Assembly: GCF_014270035.1 (NCBI RefSeq)
Contig: NZ_JACNEP010000022.1
Location: 1-54,061 of the forward strand
DNA: 54,061 bases
Origin: Neptunicella marina
Lineage (GTDB): Bacteria; Pseudomonadota; Gammaproteobacteria; Enterobacterales; Alteromonadaceae
Direction: 5' to 3'
Shown here: positions 35,676-44,172 of the stretch, piece by piece
Numbering within the stretch: the stretch's first letter is position 1
Layout of the letters: the number at the start of each line of letters is the position of its first letter
Notes under the pieces: model-generated
What the model saw: only the letters and a program-made list of their open reading frames with translations
Told to the model about the DNA's origin: nothing
Database searches by the model: none
Program-made: the position numbers and the translations under genes

Positions 35676-36584
35676 ATGTACCTGAATTATTTCGGATTAT
35701 CGGACAATCCATTTTCGATAGCACCTAACCCTGATTATCTCTATATGAGCCCGCGCCATAAAGAAGCACTGGCGCATTTAACCTTTGGGCTACGTGAAAG
35801 TGGCGGTTTTGTGATGTTAACCGGCGAAGTGGGCACAGGTAAAACCACGGTATCGCGTAAGTTGTTACAGCAATTACCCGATAAAACTCAGGTTGCGATG
35901 ATCTTAAATCCAACCTTATCCGCAATTGAGTTGCTAGCAACGGTCTGTGACGAGTTAGGCATTGAGTATCAAAATACCAAAGCCAGCCTTAAATATTTCA
36001 CCGATTTAATTCTCAATAAACTGCTGAATAATCATAAAGCCGGGATTAATACGGTGCTGATTATTGATGAAGCACAGCATCTGCTACCCGAGGTGTTAGA
36101 GCAATTACGCCTGCTGACCAATTTGGAAACCAATCGCGAAAAATTACTTAAAGTGGTGTTAATTGGCCAGCCCGAATTGCAACAGTTATTAAAACGTAAT
36201 GAGTTACGTCAATTAGCACAGCGTATTACCGCACGTTATCACTTATTGCCCTTATCCCCGGGCGAGGTGAAATCCTATATCGCGCACCGCCTGAGTGTGG
36301 CCGGTGGCGACATCAGTATATTCAGTCCATCAAGTTTAAAAGCGGTGTTTAACGTTACCGGCGGTATTCCACGGGTAATTAATTTGCTGTGCGACCGCGC
36401 ATTGACCCTGAGTTTTACCAGGCAGGATGCACAGGTAAAACGTCATATTTTCTTAGCTGCAGCCCAGCAAATTCTCGGTGAAGATGTGGTCAGTCAGCGC
36501 CAGAATCGTCAGTGGCGCTGGATACTGGTTGCGGTGTTTATTCTTTCCACCGCCCTGGGTTACGGATTGGGAGGTGCGCTATGA
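35676..36584 (+). CDS. gspA: GspA/ExeA-type AAA ATPase of the type II secretion system
   Basis: This protein has 302 residues. It opens with the ExeA signature MYLNYFGLSDNPFSIAPNP, followed by Walker A TGEVGTGKTT (about 47-56) and Walker B VLIIDEAQHL (about 125-134). A C-terminal hydrophobic helix (about 278-298, ILVAVFILSTALGYGLGG) anchors it. ExeA with ExeB (GspB) helps assemble the secretin through the peptidoglycan. E. coli and Aeromonas GspA are longer, with a periplasmic peptidoglycan-binding domain after the helix; here the protein ends at the helix, so that part is missing. Its stop overlaps the gspB start (ATGA), so the two form an operon. Confidence 0.83.
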   Translation: MYLNYFGLSDNPFSIAPNPDYLYMSPRHKEALAHLTFGLRESGGFVMLTGEVGTGKTTVSRKLLQQLPDKTQVAMILNPTLSAIELLATVCDELGIEYQNTKASLKYFTDLILNKLLNNHKAGINTVLIIDEAQHLLPEVLEQLRLLTNLETNREKLLKVVLIGQPELQQLLKRNELRQLAQRITARYHLLPLSPGEVKSYIAHRLSVAGGDISIFSPSSLKAVFNVTGGIPRVINLLCDRALTLSFTRQDAQVKRHIFLAAAQQILGEDVVSQRQNRQWRWILVAVFILSTALGYGLGGAL

Positions 36585-37627
36585 GTATCGTTGCTATTAG
36601 TGACCTTAAACCCGGCATGGTGATTGTGCAAATTACCGAGCAAAACGGGCCGGTGCGAATTCGTAAATCGGGATTGGTCACCAGTACTGAAATGGTGCTT
36701 GGCTTGCAGGAAATGGGGGTCTTACAGTTGGAAATTGACCCCAGCCAAACTGTCGAAATCGACTCCCCACAAACGGTGACCTCTTCGGTACAGGGCATGT
36801 TATTGCAAAGCTCTGCTTCTCAGGGGCATGACAATGCAATATCTGATCAGTTTAACCGCAGCTTGTTTTTGCCATCCGTGTCGGGCATTCCCTCCATGTG
36901 GCAATACTATGGAAAACGTTTTGTTTGGGTCGCTGTTATGATGGCTGCAGGGTTAACTGTTGGATGGTCTGGTGCTGCTTTTGAAGCCTGGCTTAAGCAA
37001 GCTAAAAGTGAAACGGTTGCTGTTGAGTCAAAAATCAATAAACCCAGCCCAAGTGCAGTTGAAAGCAATGCTGCACAGCCTGTTGATGAGCAAAAAACTG
37101 AGGGTGAGCAAGAGACACAAAGCGAACATACACAACTGAGTGCTGAAAACGCTGAGATAAAAAATGACGACTCACAAGCTACAGTAGATAGTGGCAGTCA
37201 GGTGCAAAATAATCCCGTTGATATCGCTGATCAAGGTGCTTCATTGCCCACAAAAAGCAAAGATGAAGCGTCCGAAGTATCACCTGAATTATTGAAAAAA
37301 TTTAATCAGGCTGTGGCTGAAATTGGCGGAGATCTAAACGAACCACAGGCTGAGCCTGTCGCGCCACCCATTAGCGAAGATGCAGCTGGCGTACCGAGAA
37401 TTGATCAGGTACCACAATGGGTGCGTGATGCTTTACCCAAAATGTCGTTTTCTGCACATATGTATGCCTCGGATCAGCAAGAGCGATGGGTTACCTTGAA
37501 CGGGGTTAAATTACAGGAAGGCGACTGGATTAATCCCAATTTACAATTGGTCAGGATTACTCCACAAAAGGTCATACTTAATTACAAGGGGCAACAATTC
37601 AGCCTGAATGCACTGGCAGACTGGTAA
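36581..37627 (+). CDS. gspB: GspB-like secretion assembly protein with an N-terminal DUF3391-like domain
   Basis: This is a bitopic membrane protein of 348 residues. Residues 1-60 (ISDLKPGMVIVQI ... RKSGLVTS ... LQLEIDPSQT) match the DUF3391 domain that opens the HD-GYP protein encoded next. One membrane helix lies near 113-133. A Gln/Glu/Ser-rich linker (about 140-270) spans the periplasm, and the C terminus (about 275-348; VPQWVRDALPKMSF, VTLNGVKLQEGDW, ILNYKGQQF) is a T2SSB domain as in GspB/ExeB. The upstream extension to 36512 is in the gspA frame shadow; the ATG at 36581 overlaps the gspA stop. The cytoplasmic DUF3391-like domain is not something I know from classical GspB. Confidence 0.82.
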   Translation: MSIVAISDLKPGMVIVQITEQNGPVRIRKSGLVTSTEMVLGLQEMGVLQLEIDPSQTVEIDSPQTVTSSVQGMLLQSSASQGHDNAISDQFNRSLFLPSVSGIPSMWQYYGKRFVWVAVMMAAGLTVGWSGAAFEAWLKQAKSETVAVESKINKPSPSAVESNAAQPVDEQKTEGEQETQSEHTQLSAENAEIKNDDSQATVDSGSQVQNNPVDIADQGASLPTKSKDEASEVSPELLKKFNQAVAEIGGDLNEPQAEPVAPPISEDAAGVPRIDQVPQWVRDALPKMSFSAHMYASDQQERWVTLNGVKLQEGDWINPNLQLVRITPQKVILNYKGQQFSLNALADW

Positions 37628-37629
37628 TT

Positions 37630-37658
37630 TATTATCGCCAGTCCAGCTGGCGATAATA
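37630..37658. terminator. Hairpin between convergent gspB and HD-GYP genes
   Basis: TATTATCGCCAG/CTGGCGATAATA is a perfect 12-bp stem with a 5-nt loop, filling the 37-bp gap between two convergent genes. There is no long T-run on either side, so it is either a weak bidirectional terminator or an RNA 3'-end protector. Confidence 0.6.
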
Positions 37659-37664
37659 GGTTGT

Positions 37665-38831
37665 CTAGAAGGCTTGTCTGAGGAAACTCAGCATGCTGAT
37701 ATCAAAATCTTCCGGCAATATGCTCGACTCAACTGCATCTTCGTCTTCCGCAAGATCAATCTGTTGCACTGTTTCATGGTTATTGGTGGCAATATCATAA
37801 AAACTCATTACCACAGGTGAGAGCGGATGCTCGTCATTGAGGCGAATAACCATCGCCAGTTTACCACTTTTGAGTTTAACCACTGACCCTATTGGGTACA
37901 GGCCTAAACAGGATGAAAACTTTTCCATTAGCTCTAAATCCAATTTATTGTTATTGCTTTCTTTCATCATCTGCAGGGCATCGGCAGGCGTCATAGCTTG
38001 TCGATACGGCCGCTCTGCGGTAAGTGAATCGTAGGTATCCACGATTGCAGCCATTCTACCATACAAAGAAATTTGATCGCCTGTCAAACCAGCGGGGTAG
38101 CCAGAGCCATCCAGTCGTTCATGGTGGTGGCGTATTACTTGCAGTGTCGAGTCATGGAAGCCTTCAATGTTGCTCACCAGATCCAGTGCAAACTGCACGT
38201 GCTTTTGCATTTTCTGCAATTCTTTGTCGGACAATTCTGAAGACTTTTGTGTGAGCAACAAGGGTAGTTTAACCATGCCAGCATCCATCAAAAGTGCACC
38301 AATACCGATATCCTGAATCACATCGCGATCTAAATTCAGGTAATGACCAAATAGCGTCATTAATATTGCGCAGTTGAGACTGTGTTCGAGCAGGTATTCG
38401 TCGGCCTGCTTAATTTGGGTGATGGCGTTTACAGCTTCGCTGCAATCAAACACCATATCCAGTACCCGCTGAGAAATGCCCTGAACTTCGCTTAAATGCT
38501 GGACTTTCCCGCGGCTAACACGGTTAAGTAACTGGCCATGTATCTGTTTGGCCTGATTGTATAACACCATGGACTGTTTTAAATGCGCACCAAAATTAGA
38601 CTTGTCATGTGTTACATCATTTTCGACTTCCAGTGCATTGGTTGGGGCCAGATGAGTGCTGCGTGACAAGTCAATTTCCAGTTCCTGAATACCTTTAGTA
38701 CGCAGTTGTTGAATGACTTTTTTGGTTTTAACTAATCCCTGTGATTTGACTTTTATCTTAGCGGTTTGTTTGAGTACCTGAGTGACATACATACCCGGTA
38801 CCAATTCCTCTATCGTGATATTTTTTAACAT
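37665..38831 (-). CDS. HD-GYP domain protein with DUF3391, putative cyclic-di-GMP phosphodiesterase (altered HD motif)
   Basis: This protein has 388 residues. DUF3391 (about 1-120) opens with IEELVPGMYVTQVL and QGLVKTKKV. The HD-GYP domain (about 140-330) keeps the first His (EHSLNCA, H150), the later His at 211, the HHHERLDGSGYPAGLTG signature (235-251) and the D in VDTYDSL. However, where 'HD' is expected in ALLHDIGK, this protein reads ALLMDAGM (M182, D183), confirmed in the DNA codons (ATG GAT). One metal ligand is therefore missing. It may still bind cyclic-di-GMP or act with altered chemistry. It is convergent with gspB, whose N terminus carries the same accessory domain. Confidence 0.85.
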   Translation of the reverse strand: MLKNITIEELVPGMYVTQVLKQTAKIKVKSQGLVKTKKVIQQLRTKGIQELEIDLSRSTHLAPTNALEVENDVTHDKSNFGAHLKQSMVLYNQAKQIHGQLLNRVSRGKVQHLSEVQGISQRVLDMVFDCSEAVNAITQIKQADEYLLEHSLNCAILMTLFGHYLNLDRDVIQDIGIGALLMDAGMVKLPLLLTQKSSELSDKELQKMQKHVQFALDLVSNIEGFHDSTLQVIRHHHERLDGSGYPAGLTGDQISLYGRMAAIVDTYDSLTAERPYRQAMTPADALQMMKESNNNKLDLELMEKFSSCLGLYPIGSVVKLKSGKLAMVIRLNDEHPLSPVVMSFYDIATNNHETVQQIDLAEDEDAVESSILPEDFDISMLSFLRQAF

Positions 38832-38955
38832 GTGCTACTCAGAGAATGGGAGTTAAATTCAATGAAACTGAAAGGCAAAGTGTTGTAATAAAGCGCTGCA
38901 AGGTCAAGATACAATATGTAATTTTATATAAAATTTTCATTATGTCTGATTTGGA

Positions 38956-39369
38956 TCAGTATTGGCTCTCCATCCAGCTTTCGAGGATTAAACACGCTGA
39001 GACACTGTCGACTTTTCCTTTAGTGAGTTTTTTAAAACCGCCCAGCTCAAAAAGCCGGGCTTTGGCATCGGCGGTGGTCAATCTTTCATCACAACCATGT
39101 ACTTTTAACTTAAAACGTCCATTTAGGCGGTTGGCAAACTTCTGTGCCGCCACTGTGGTGTTTTGTTCGGTACCATCCATATTGAGTGGTAAACCAACAA
39201 CTAAGGCATGGGGCTGCCATTCTTCAATTAGTTTTTCTATCAGGTTCCAGTCAGGCACACCTTCATCGGCTTTTAAGGCGTTAAGCGGGGCTGCTGTGCC
39301 GGTAATTTCCTGGCCTACTGCGACGCCTATACTGCGACTACCATAGTCGAACCCAAGGTAGGTTTTCAT
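38956..39369 (-). CDS. ruvX: RuvX/YqgF family pre-16S rRNA nuclease / Holliday-junction resolvase-like protein
   Basis: This is an RNase-H-fold protein of 137 residues. Features are [17 protein letters not shown] (3-19) with the first catalytic Asp, [15 protein letters not shown] (about 54-68), [11 protein letters not shown] with the second acidic site, and [10 protein letters not shown] with the last Asp. It processes the 5' end of 16S rRNA in E. coli and is also annotated as a putative resolvase. It is last in the rsmE-gshB-yqgE-ruvX order, 9 bp after yqgE, so the two are cotranscribed. Confidence 0.94.
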   Translation of the reverse strand: MKTYLGFDYGSRSIGVAVGQEITGTAAPLNALKADEGVPDWNLIEKLIEEWQPHALVVGLPLNMDGTEQNTTVAAQKFANRLNGRFKLKVHGCDERLTTADAKARLFELGGFKKLTKGKVDSVSACLILESWMESQY

Positions 39370-39378
39370 TTTAGTTCC

Positions 39379-39939
39379 TTATGCGTGACCTGTTCCGGGT
39401 GCCAGTTGCCAAACATCAATCCCTAGTTTTTGCACTGCGGTTTCCCATTTTCGGTGAATGGGCACATCAAATAACAGCTCTGGATCTGATTCGATCACCA
39501 GCCATGAGTTTTGCTGAATTTCTTCTTCCAGCTGACCCGCTCCCCAGCCTGCATAACCCAGTGCAACGATCGACTTTTGTGGTGCTGCGTCACCCGCGAT
39601 ATTTTCCAAAATATCTTTGGAGGTCGTCACCATAATATCGGAGGTAATTTCAAGACTTGAGCTGTAACCCGGCTGTGGTGTGTGCAGAATAAATCCACGA
39701 TCGCGGCTTACCGGGCCACCGGCAACCACGATATGCTCACCTTTTTTCTGGTCGATGTCTTTATCGATATTGACCATTTTCAACAGTTCTTTAACCGTCA
39801 TACCCGCAGGCTGATTAATTACAATTCCCATGGCGCCATGTTCGTTATGCTCACAAATATAAGTGAGTGAACGGCTAAAATTGGGATCCTGTAAATCCGG
39901 CATCGCAATTAAAAAATGATTCTCAAAACTGTTTTGCAT
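39379..39939 (-). CDS. yqgE: YqgE/AlgH family protein
   Basis: This is a 186-residue member of the YqgE/AlgH (UPF0301) family. Visible family phrases are NHFLIAMPDLQDPNFSRSLT (6-25), ICEHNEHGAMGIVINQP, GGPVSRDRGFILH, and ALGYAGWGAGQLEEEIQQN. The biochemical role is not established; AlgH affects alginate production in Pseudomonas, but the gene is conserved as a housekeeping neighbour of ruvX in organisms without alginate. It lies between gshB and ruvX. Confidence 0.94.
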   Translation of the reverse strand: MQNSFENHFLIAMPDLQDPNFSRSLTYICEHNEHGAMGIVINQPAGMTVKELLKMVNIDKDIDQKKGEHIVVAGGPVSRDRGFILHTPQPGYSSSLEITSDIMVTTSKDILENIAGDAAPQKSIVALGYAGWGAGQLEEEIQQNSWLVIESDPELLFDVPIHRKWETAVQKLGIDVWQLAPGTGHA

Positions 39940-39978
39940 TTAACTCCTACTACCTTAGGGTTATGTATTGGTCTCAAA

Positions 39979-40929
39979 TTAATGTTTTACGCGGCGTTCA
40001 ATTGCATCAAACAGCTTAGCGCATATATTGATATCGTACGCAGCTTCGATTTCACGAACACAGGTTGGACTGGTGACGTTAATTTCGGTGACTTTGTCGC
40101 CGATGATATCCAATCCAACAAATAATAAACCTTTTTCAACCAGAGTCGGTGCAATCGCTTGTGCAATGGCGCGGTCAGAATCGCTAATTGGTTGTGGGCG
40201 ACCACTGCCGCCAGCTGCCAAATTACCACGGTTTTCGCCTTTGGTTGGCAGGCGTGCTAATGCATAAGGCATGACTTCACCATCTACAATTAATACACGT
40301 TTATCACCGTCTTTAATGGCCGGTTCAAATTTTTGGAACATAGCAAAACGCTGACCTTTTTCGGTCAGGGTTTCGATTATGACACCTAAATTGTTACCGT
40401 CATCTTTAACCCGGAAAATAGACGCGCCGCCCATGCCATCTAATGGTTTACAAATAATATCACTGTGCTCCTGGTGGAACTCACGGATAAGCGTGGCATT
40501 GCGGGTAACCAGTGTGGGCGGGGTTAAATCGCTAAACCAGGCGGTGAATAATTTTTCGTTAAAATCACGCAGGCTTTGCGCTTTGTTAACAATCAGCGTA
40601 CCGCTTTGCTCTGCCAGTTCAAACATATGCGTGGCGTAGATAAACTCGTTATCCACCGGAGGATCTTTACGCATTAAAATCACGTCCAGCTCGGTCAGGC
40701 TTTGATGCACTTCGCTGGATAAGTTAAACCAATCAGTGGGGTTTTCCGCTACCTGTAGCGTTTGCATACGCGCCATCGGTTCGCCCTGATTCAGGTATAA
40801 ATCAGCCATTTCCATGTAATAAAGTTCGTAACCACGGGACTGCGCTTCGAGCAAAAACGCAAAGCTGGTGTCCTTTTTAATATTGATGGACTGAATAGGG
40901 TCCATCACGATACCGAGTTTGATACTCAA
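39979..40929 (-). CDS. gshB: Glutathione synthetase
   Basis: This is an ATP-grasp ligase of 316 residues, the E. coli length, joining glycine to gamma-glutamylcysteine. It shows LGIVMDPIQSINIKKDTSFA at the N terminus, RKDPPVDNEFIYATH, KPLDGMGGASIFRV for ATP binding, RVLIVDGEVMPYALAR, GENRGNLAAGG, and the C-terminal GDKVTEINVTSPTCVREIE. All catalytic-region phrases look intact. Between it and rsmE, normally its close neighbour, a repeat element has inserted. Confidence 0.96.
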   Translation of the reverse strand: MSIKLGIVMDPIQSINIKKDTSFAFLLEAQSRGYELYYMEMADLYLNQGEPMARMQTLQVAENPTDWFNLSSEVHQSLTELDVILMRKDPPVDNEFIYATHMFELAEQSGTLIVNKAQSLRDFNEKLFTAWFSDLTPPTLVTRNATLIREFHQEHSDIICKPLDGMGGASIFRVKDDGNNLGVIIETLTEKGQRFAMFQKFEPAIKDGDKRVLIVDGEVMPYALARLPTKGENRGNLAAGGSGRPQPISDSDRAIAQAIAPTLVEKGLLFVGLDIIGDKVTEINVTSPTCVREIEAAYDINICAKLFDAIERRVKH

Positions 40930-41040
40930 GGCGATTTCCTCTTTAAGGCTGTTTGCAGATAAATGGTGTCAGATATCTGAATTTTCAAGCGTTTAACAAT
41001 GTCTACGACCGAATAATCGACCAGATACTTACCAAGGATT

Positions 41041-41308
41041 TAGAGCGTGTTGATCTTTGCGGTATATTTTTGCAACGAGTTGCTTGGTATTTATACAATG
41101 AAGCGCGAATGTGGTGTAGTTGTTCTACATAAATGAGTGCTGAGGCAGTAGAAATACCAAGCAAACGTTGCCCAAAGGGTTCGTTCTAAACCCTTTTTAC
41201 TCTTTTTTGCTTATTTTTGACTTAATCCATTAGGCCTGCAAATAAGCGTCGCGATTAAAAAACGTTTAGTTAGAACAAAATTCATACCGCAAAGATCAGC
41301 ACGCTCTG
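41041..41308. repeat. Structured MITE-like element, copy 2
   Basis: This is a second copy of the element at 33238-33507, in inverted orientation and about 90% identical by eye. Its ends are AGAGCGTGTTGATCTTTGC and the matching complement ending ACGCTCT. The main hairpin is kept: here the arms read TGCTTGG and CCAAGCA, where copy 1 has TGCGCGG and CCGCGCA. It fills most of the 383-bp gap between gshB and rsmE and ends only 4 bp after the rsmE stop. Confidence 0.85.
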
Positions 41309-41312
41309 ATTA

Positions 41313-42041
41313 TTACAAATCACCAAAATGACTTTGCAAAATACTGATTGAGGTTAATGCGGCGGTTTCGGTACGTAAAATCCGTGGGCCAAGCAATACG
41401 CTATCAAAGCCCATTTCTTCGCACTGGTAAATTTCCTGCTCGCTTAATCCGCCTTCAGGGCCAATCAGTAATCGCACACCTGCCTTTGGCACTTTTAAAT
41501 CTGCCATGCGTTTTTCGGCTTTAGGGTGCAGGGTTAAGCGCAGTTGTTCGGTGGACTGGGCACACCATTCATGCAAACTAATGGGTAGGTGCAGTTTAGG
41601 CACAATATTGCGGCCACTTTGTTCACAGGCGCCAATGATAATTTTTTGCCATTGCTGGTGTTTTTTCAGCCAGCGGTCATCGTTGAGTTTTACATTGCAA
41701 CGTTCGGTTATTAGCGGTGTGATGTCTGTGACACCCAGTTCTACGGATTTTTGTAATACAAAATCCATGCGATCACCTTTGGAGACCCCCTGGCCTAAAT
41801 GAATCGGTAATGGTGACTCCGGGCTTAAACCGATTTTGGCATCAATACGCGCCACAATACGGCGCTTAGCCACATCGATTAATTCAGCTGGATAGTCATT
41901 TCCGTCGCCATTAAATATCACTACCGGCTGGCCGGTTTTGACTCTGAGTACATTCGCCAGATGGTTGACCGTGTCTGCTTCCAGTTCAATCTCACTATCT
42001 ACTTTTACAATACCGGAATGGTAAATACGGGGAATTCGCAC
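41313..42041 (-). CDS. rsmE: 16S rRNA m3U1498 methyltransferase
   Basis: This is an SPOUT-class methyltransferase of 242 residues (E. coli 243). It has an N-terminal PUA-like domain (RIPRIYHSG, LANVLRVKTGQ) and a C-terminal knotted domain with QKSVELGVTDITPLITER, LLIGPEGGLSEQE and LGPRILRTETAAL, the SAM-binding knot. An ORF is open far upstream (to 42323), but the family start is the RIPRIYHSG sequence, here preceded by a GTG codon at 42041; that start also avoids overlap with the divergent ABC gene. Confidence 0.93.
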   Translation of the reverse strand: MRIPRIYHSGIVKVDSEIELEADTVNHLANVLRVKTGQPVVIFNGDGNDYPAELIDVAKRRIVARIDAKIGLSPESPLPIHLGQGVSKGDRMDFVLQKSVELGVTDITPLITERCNVKLNDDRWLKKHQQWQKIIIGACEQSGRNIVPKLHLPISLHEWCAQSTEQLRLTLHPKAEKRMADLKVPKAGVRLLIGPEGGLSEQEIYQCEEMGFDSVLLGPRILRTETAALTSISILQSHFGDL

Positions 42042-42144
42042 GCTAAAATAACCACTTACATTTAATAATGGTGTTAATGGTATCAGCCAGATAAAGTGAG
42101 GCAAATAAAAACCATAGTGTGAAATAACAAGGTGGAGTGCAAAG

Positions 42145-43086
42145 ATGGTGCATAACAACACGCCTGCCATGATTGAGGTGCAGGGACTTAATCGTGCATT
42201 TAAAGGCGTGAAAGCAGTGGATAACCTGAGTTTTTCAGTACCGAAGGGGATTTGTTTTGGTTTGCTCGGCCCCAATGGGGCCGGTAAAACCACCACCATC
42301 GAAATGATGGAAGGTATCGCCAAACCTGACAGTGGTACTATTTTGTTTAACGGTGAGCCATTAACCCGTAAAGTTGCACCGCAAATTGGGATTCAGTTTC
42401 AGCATACTGCGTTGCAGGATTATTTAACTACCCGCGAATGTTTAAGCCTGTTCCGCAAGTTTTACGATCACGGGGTAGACGAACATACGCTGATGGATAT
42501 GTGCGACTTGCATGAATTTGCCAATACCGAACACCGCAAATTATCCGGTGGACAGAAACAGCGACTATTGCTGGCGCTGGCATTGGTCAATGATCCACAA
42601 GTGTTGTTTTTAGATGAACCCACCACCGGATTAGATCCGCACGCCAGACGCAATTTCTGGGATCTGGTTAATAAAATTAAAACACTGGGCAAAACCATTA
42701 TTCTGACCACCCATTATATGGATGAAGCCGAGCAATTGTGTGATGACATTGCCATTATGGATAAAGGCAAAATCATCGCTCGCGGTGCACCTAAAGCCTT
42801 GTTAAGCGAACACTTTAAAGGTGTGTTGATCCGATTGCAGCATCAGCAGCTTAGTGACAAGGTAATGAGTGAGTGTCTGCCCAGTCACGAACAAAATTAC
42901 TGGTATATCAATACTGACAAGGTTGAGCAGACCTTAAAACTGCTGGTGGAAGAATCGGTGGTATTGGAAGGGTTGCATGTAAAATCGGCTAATCTGGACG
43001 ATTTATTTTTGAAACTCACCGGGCATGGATTAACTGCCGAGCGTCCTATGGAAGTTGAGCCACAAAGTGCAGGAGAAGTCGCATGA
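42145..43086 (+). CDS. ABC transporter ATP-binding protein (ABC-2 / drug-type)
   Basis: This is an ABC ATPase of 313 residues. Walker A GPNGAGKTTT (about 40-49), signature LSGGQKQRLLLALAL and Walker B VLFLDEPTTGLDP are intact, followed by the H-loop TTHYMDEAEQ. The C-terminal extension of about 80 residues is typical of NodI/DrrA-type exporters. The ATG at 42145 has a GGTGGAG ribosome-binding site with correct spacing. The stop overlaps the permease start (ATGA), so it pairs with that gene in an exporter. The substrate is unknown. Confidence 0.92.
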   Translation: MVHNNTPAMIEVQGLNRAFKGVKAVDNLSFSVPKGICFGLLGPNGAGKTTTIEMMEGIAKPDSGTILFNGEPLTRKVAPQIGIQFQHTALQDYLTTRECLSLFRKFYDHGVDEHTLMDMCDLHEFANTEHRKLSGGQKQRLLLALALVNDPQVLFLDEPTTGLDPHARRNFWDLVNKIKTLGKTIILTTHYMDEAEQLCDDIAIMDKGKIIARGAPKALLSEHFKGVLIRLQHQQLSDKVMSECLPSHEQNYWYINTDKVEQTLKLLVEESVVLEGLHVKSANLDDLFLKLTGHGLTAERPMEVEPQSAGEVA

Positions 43087-44087
43087 TAAGTCGTTTCTGG
43101 GCGGTATTTAAAGCACGTAATCTGGAATTTTTCCGCGATCGGTCTTCACTGGGGTGGAACCTGATTTTCCCATTATTGCTGGTGGTGGGCTTTGCCTTTA
43201 TCTTCAGTGGTGACGGACGTCCTGAATACAAAATTGGTGTATTGGGTGAACACAGTTCCGACAACAGCTTTTATAGCATGCAACATGTGCAATATGTGGA
43301 TTATTCGGATATTGAGGTCGCTAAACGTAAATTGCAGCAACACGGACTGGATTTGCTGGTCGAGCCTTCAAGTCAAACATACTGGATCAACTCCAGCTCA
43401 CCTAAAGGCTATTTTACTGAACGATTAATTCAGGGCAGTCTGCCTGATTATCACAAACAGGTGCTGGAAGGGCGTGAAATACGTTATATCGACTGGGTTC
43501 TGCCGGGCATTTTAGGTATGAATATGATGTTCAGTTGTTTGTTTGGCGTGGGTTATGTAATTGTGCGTTACCGCAAAAGCTCGGTACTCAAACGCCTGAA
43601 AGCCACGCCATTACATGCCGCCGAGTTTTTACTGGCGCAGATATTTTCACGCTTGTTTATTGTGTTGGTGATTACCGGCGGGGTATTTACTGCCTGCGAT
43701 TTAATGTTCGATTTTTACATGTTAGGCAGTTATTTCAGTTTACTGGTAATAGCGGCGCTAGGTGCAATGGCGATGATAGCGCTGGGATTATTGATGGCAG
43801 CGCGAAGTAACAGTGAGGAACTGGCCGGTGGGCTGCTGAATCTGGTGAGCTGGCCAATGATGATGCTGTCCGGTGTGTGGTTTTCGATGGAAGGTGCACC
43901 TAAAGCGTTGCAAACTTTCGCTGAATTTCTGCCATTAACGCAATTAGTCAGCGCTGCCCGGGCGATTATGACAGACGGAGCAACCTTGATCGATTTACAG
44001 CACCAGGTCAGTATTTTACTGGCGATGATAGTGGTATTTTTAGGGTTAGGTGCCTGGTTATTCCGCTGGGAAGGTGACGGGCGTTAA
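43083..44087 (+). CDS. ABC-2 type transporter permease
   Basis: This is a permease of 334 residues with six hydrophobic helices. One is near the N terminus (NLIFPLLLVVGFAFIFSG), followed by a periplasmic loop of about 130 residues. Five helices follow, with the ABC-2 signature around VRYRKSSVLKRLKATPL (about 155-175) and LLNLVSWPMMMLSGVWFS. The large first loop is common in DrrB/YhhJ-like exporters. It forms a two-gene exporter with the ATPase before it and is followed by a strong terminator. Confidence 0.9.
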   Translation: MISRFWAVFKARNLEFFRDRSSLGWNLIFPLLLVVGFAFIFSGDGRPEYKIGVLGEHSSDNSFYSMQHVQYVDYSDIEVAKRKLQQHGLDLLVEPSSQTYWINSSSPKGYFTERLIQGSLPDYHKQVLEGREIRYIDWVLPGILGMNMMFSCLFGVGYVIVRYRKSSVLKRLKATPLHAAEFLLAQIFSRLFIVLVITGGVFTACDLMFDFYMLGSYFSLLVIAALGAMAMIALGLLMAARSNSEELAGGLLNLVSWPMMMLSGVWFSMEGAPKALQTFAEFLPLTQLVSAARAIMTDGATLIDLQHQVSILLAMIVVFLGLGAWLFRWEGDGR

Positions 44088-44114
44088 CTTTATTTAGGAC
44101 GGCTCATCAAAATG

Positions 44115-44149
44115 AAAAAAGGCGCTTACGTTTAGTTAGCGCCTTTTTT
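44115..44149. terminator. Intrinsic terminator, bidirectional, between the ABC permease and trxC
   Basis: AAAAAAGGCGCT/AGCGCCTTTTTT gives a 12-bp stem with an 11-nt loop and A/T runs on both sides. It serves two convergent genes. Confidence 0.92.
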
Positions 44150-44172
44150 GTGTTTCTGAGTTGTCAGTTTGA

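Noticed and set aside
38846-39346. 166-codon plus-strand ORF
   Set aside because: It is the antisense shadow of ruvX, whose catalytic motifs are intact on the minus strand.
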